Source: Ahniella sp. (GTDB lineage: Bacteria; Pseudomonadota; Gammaproteobacteria; Xanthomonadales; Ahniellaceae). Taken from it: DNA of 64,000 nt. The stretch is from contig JADJRU010000051.1 of assembly GCA_016712105.1 (NCBI GenBank), positions 310,001 to 374,000 on the forward strand, in the 5' to 3' direction. This document shows positions 61,762 to 64,000 of the stretch, piece by piece. The first letter of the stretch is position 1, and each line of letters starts with the position of its first letter. The notes below the pieces were generated by a model. That model saw nothing but the letters and a program-made list of their open reading frames with translations, was not told where the DNA came from and searched no databases. The translations under genes and the position numbers were made by a program.

Positions 61762-62322
61762 TCATTTCGCGCCGGAGAAACCAGTCGCGCTGCCCACACA
61801 TTTCACCGGAACCGTTGTCGTCAAACTGGTCCCCGATGTCGGATTGATGATCGTCAGGCTGAGGCTGCCCAGGCCCTGTTTGATCGCGCACGTCAGTGCA
61901 ATCAGTCGATCGTTTTCCGCGGCGTCGGAATCGGTGCGATGGACGCGCAACGGACCCGAGATTGCCCAGGAATAGCTCAGTTCGGGCGTGCTCATCGGGT
62001 ACCCCTCGCATTTCATGACTTCACCGATCGTTCGACACTGGATGTAGGGAACGATGGGCTCGGCGTTGTAGCCGCAGGTGCTGGCATAACCATGCGTGTT
62101 GATGTCGCCGTCATGGCCTTCAATGATGATGTCTTCATCGCCACAGTTGGCGAGTGAGTAGATCAACTCGATCTCACACAACGAAGACATCCCCGGGTCG
62201 GTCCCGCAGATCGGCGGATCGCTGGGCGGAATGGTGGGAACTGCATGGGCTGCTGATACGCAGCACATGGCCAGCGGCAACAGCAAGGTGGGCCAAGGCG
62301 ATACGGGGATCTTGCGAGTCAT
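61762..62322 (-). CDS. Secreted protein of unknown function
   Basis: A 186-residue protein from ATG 62322 with AAGGA upstream. Signal peptide MTRKIPVSPWPTLLLPLAMC...AAHA, then a Cys-rich mature part (ICGTDPGMSSLCEIEL, CGDEDIIIEG, TCGYNAEP, QCRTIGEVMKCEG) that could be a disulfide-rich beta domain. No family recognised. It converges with the preceding secreted-protein gene and lies just downstream of the kinase gene on the same strand. Confidence 0.7.
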   Translation of the reverse strand: MTRKIPVSPWPTLLLPLAMCCVSAAHAVPTIPPSDPPICGTDPGMSSLCEIELIYSLANCGDEDIIIEGHDGDINTHGYASTCGYNAEPIVPYIQCRTIGEVMKCEGYPMSTPELSYSWAISGPLRVHRTDSDAAENDRLIALTCAIKQGLGSLSLTIINPTSGTSLTTTVPVKCVGSATGFSGAK

Positions 62323-62383
62323 GATGATGGTCCTTGAAGAACTTCTGAGTGGCTAACCGGGTCAAACCGGTCGAGGCGAATAT

Positions 62384-64000
62384 TCATGTGCGGGAAGCAT
62401 GGGGACAAAGCAGCCCCTGCGCCGCCCGGCAGACGGCGTCGTCCTTCGCGGGGCGCTTGCAGGCAGCCTCTGCGGAATAGTGTTCTTCGGGGTCACTGGC
62501 GCACTCGTGTGCCCAGTAGCTGTAGTTCAGCCATTGCTGGTGGTCACTGAGCGTGCTGCTGTTCAGCCGAACGAGGCCGGCCTGTTCGTGCACCATGCCG
62601 ATCAAAACACGTAATGCTTCGTCGTTTTGTCCCGCGCGGGCCAGCCATTTGCTGTACTCGACACTGGCGAAATCCTTGAACGACTGTAGCTCGCGGGTGC
62701 TGCTCAGTCGGATCATGTTGTCGAACCGAGTTCGGACCTCGTTGGGTCTGAGATCCGCAGCACCCATGGCCGAGACCAGATTCATTTCAGCGCGCAAGGT
62801 CATCCTGTTTCCAGGGCCAAACGTCGCCTTGAATGCTTGCCACGAGCGTTCGAGGTGCGGCACCGCCTCGGCATAACGCTTTTCATACATGTATCCGGCG
62901 CCGACCATGGCTTCAGCGCGGCCTACCAGCGCGGACTCGCTGCCAAATCTAGGCGCCAGGACGGAGACTATTTCCGGGCCTTCGGAGAGCAAGCGCTTGC
63001 GATCTCCGGACGCGGACATGGCTTCGAGGCGGGCCAGCTTGAGCCGGGCAAAGTTGGGATGGTCCTCTGCGAGAAACCGCTGCGCTTCCTGTTCCGCGGC
63101 AGACAGGTCGTCCAGAGCAGTGGCCAATTGACCCTTGTTCGCGAGGGCGTGGCTCTTCTGCTGGTGGGCATAGACCCACATGGGATCGGTGGGTGACAAA
63201 GCCTTCGTGACCGTTTCGAAGTGTTGTACGGCTTGCGGGTACTGCTTTCGTCGGATCGTGATGCGGCCGAGCACCAGGGTTCGAAGGACCCGGTCGTCAG
63301 CATCGAGTTGCCGTTCGGAGCCGCAGGTATCGAGCTCGCGTTCTGCCGCCTCAAGATCACCCTGTTCGGCGCGCACCCGAGCCGTCAGTAGACAGATCCG
63401 CGGCCGCGGGTCGCTGCTGTCTTCTGACATCGCCTGCAGGGTTCGGTCAGCATCCTGGATCAAGCCCATCGACAGTTGCACTTCCAGCAGCACGATGGCC
63501 AGATCCTGGAATTGTGCTGCGCCGTTTTTTGCCAGGGGTTGCAGTGCCGTAGTCGACTGATCGAGGATTTGGCGAGCACTGACTTCGCCGCCGGCCAGCC
63601 CGCCTGGATCTGCGCCGAGAAAGGCGTCTTTCATCACGTTCAGCGCCAGGCTGGCTCGATCACGCTCTGCCCGGATCACCCGGTTCTGTCCTATCGTAAT
63701 CATCAACGCCGCCAGGATGGCCAGCAGGCTGACGCCGGCCATCGCGGTAGCCAGCCGATGGCGCGCCACAAACTTGCGGGCTCTGTAAAGCCTGCCACTG
63801 CCGGACACGCTGACCGGCTCATCGGTGAGAAAGCGGGCAAGGTCCGCATCGAACTGTTCAACACTGGCATATCGCAACACACGTTCTTTGCGCAGCGCTT
63901 TCTGCACGATCTGATCGAGGTCGTACGGAATGACTCCGTCGAGCCCTTGTTCGCGTCGACGAGTGCGCATGGATGCAGGCGGCACATCGAGCACCAGGCG
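62384..64000 (-). CDS. Serine/threonine protein kinase, C-terminal part with helical-repeat domain (partial)
   Basis: Enters from the right edge; the N-terminal kinase core is outside. The visible start is the end of a PknB-type kinase C-lobe (DLDQIVQKALRKERVLRYAS and FDADLARFLTDEPVSVSG), then a single membrane helix (MAGVSLLAILAALMITIG) and about 420 residues of helical tetratricopeptide-like repeats, for example RARVRAEQGDLEAAERELDT-type and QYPQAVQHFETVTKALSP. This is the common kinase-TM-TPR layout in which the repeats face the periplasm. The tail (CASDPEEHYSAEAACKRP) has several Cys. Confidence 0.85.
   Translation of the reverse strand, partial: RLVLDVPPASMRTRRREQGLDGVIPYDLDQIVQKALRKERVLRYASVEQFDADLARFLTDEPVSVSGSGRLYRARKFVARHRLATAMAGVSLLAILAALMITIGQNRVIRAERDRASLALNVMKDAFLGADPGGLAGGEVSARQILDQSTTALQPLAKNGAAQFQDLAIVLLEVQLSMGLIQDADRTLQAMSEDSSDPRPRICLLTARVRAEQGDLEAAERELDTCGSERQLDADDRVLRTLVLGRITIRRKQYPQAVQHFETVTKALSPTDPMWVYAHQQKSHALANKGQLATALDDLSAAEQEAQRFLAEDHPNFARLKLARLEAMSASGDRKRLLSEGPEIVSVLAPRFGSESALVGRAEAMVGAGYMYEKRYAEAVPHLERSWQAFKATFGPGNRMTLRAEMNLVSAMGAADLRPNEVRTRFDNMIRLSSTRELQSFKDFASVEYSKWLARAGQNDEALRVLIGMVHEQAGLVRLNSSTLSDHQQWLNYSYWAHECASDPEEHYSAEAACKRPAKDDAVCRAAQGLLCPHASRT

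Overview
The window looks like a chromosomal contig from a GC-rich gammaproteobacterium, most likely in the Lysobacterales/Xanthomonadales sphere. The reasons are the housekeeping genes (dnaE, guaBA, fabI, putA without an N-terminal DNA-binding domain), the RIO-type kinase and divergent pseudouridine synthase, the nudE-cysQ-mazG cluster, the REP-like palindromes (CTTCTCCCG...CGGGAGAAG and CCCGCGAAAGCGGG types) and secreted proteins ending in a GFE motif. This placement is inference from gene content. No rRNA, CRISPR array, prophage or complete insertion sequence was seen; there is one tRNA, tRNA-Arg(CCT).

Layout. 1-2067: dnaE, entering from the left, minus strand. 2068-3389: mostly non-coding, with the remnant of a RelE/HigB-type toxin gene behind a palindromic operator. 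3390-13036: putA, a lipoprotein, guaB-guaA-rmuC and a CaiB-type CoA transferase. 13037-18532: REP elements, a small membrane protein, tRNA-Arg, fabI, an SLC13-type transporter, a wrecked subtilase and a methyltransferase. 18548-29243: a polyamine uptake and catabolism locus with the divergent spuA-spuI layout known from Pseudomonas aeruginosa: spuA-spuB-spuC-spuD-spuF-spuG-spuH plus a semialdehyde dehydrogenase on the minus strand, and spuI on the plus strand. Imported putrescine would be gamma-glutamylated and/or transaminated, then oxidised toward GABA and succinate. 29296-31453: overlapping nudE-cysQ-mazG house-cleaning operon. 31555-38510: a small secreted protein, a 7TMR-DISM diguanylate cyclase converging on an ODP-like diiron metallo-beta-lactamase-fold protein, and a large secreted subtilase. 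38744-42196: fused isobutyryl-CoA mutase icmF. 42251-49320: an accessory-looking block in which two DUF2058 paralogues bracket a PLD-nuclease/SF2-helicase/DUF3427 protein (possible defence gene) and a secreted carboxypeptidase-regulatory plus metzincin protein. 49634-56289: an IPTL-CTERM-like surface protein, a truncated DUF3228 gene, a Tat-exported SDR protein, a RIO kinase, a pseudouridine synthase lacking its active-site loop, and a dienelactone hydrolase. 56453-57804: a Gram-negative sortase with an adjacent LPxTAG-tailed substrate. 57983-64000: M14 peptidase, iodotyrosine-deiodinase-like nitroreductase, lipoprotein and secreted proteins, and the C-terminal part of a Ser/Thr kinase with a repeat-rich extracytoplasmic region, leaving at the right edge.

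An overriding feature is the density of reading-frame lesions. Single-base (or two-base) indels break dnaE, the CoA transferase, the SLC13 transporter (three times), the aldehyde dehydrogenase, a DUF2058 gene, the RIO kinase 3' end and the sortase, and probably separate two halves of one metalloprotease. Because dnaE is essential and most lesions are one missing base, many are probably assembly errors. Others (subtilase with an internal deletion, DUF3228, RelE remnant, second DUF2058 copy) look like real gene decay.
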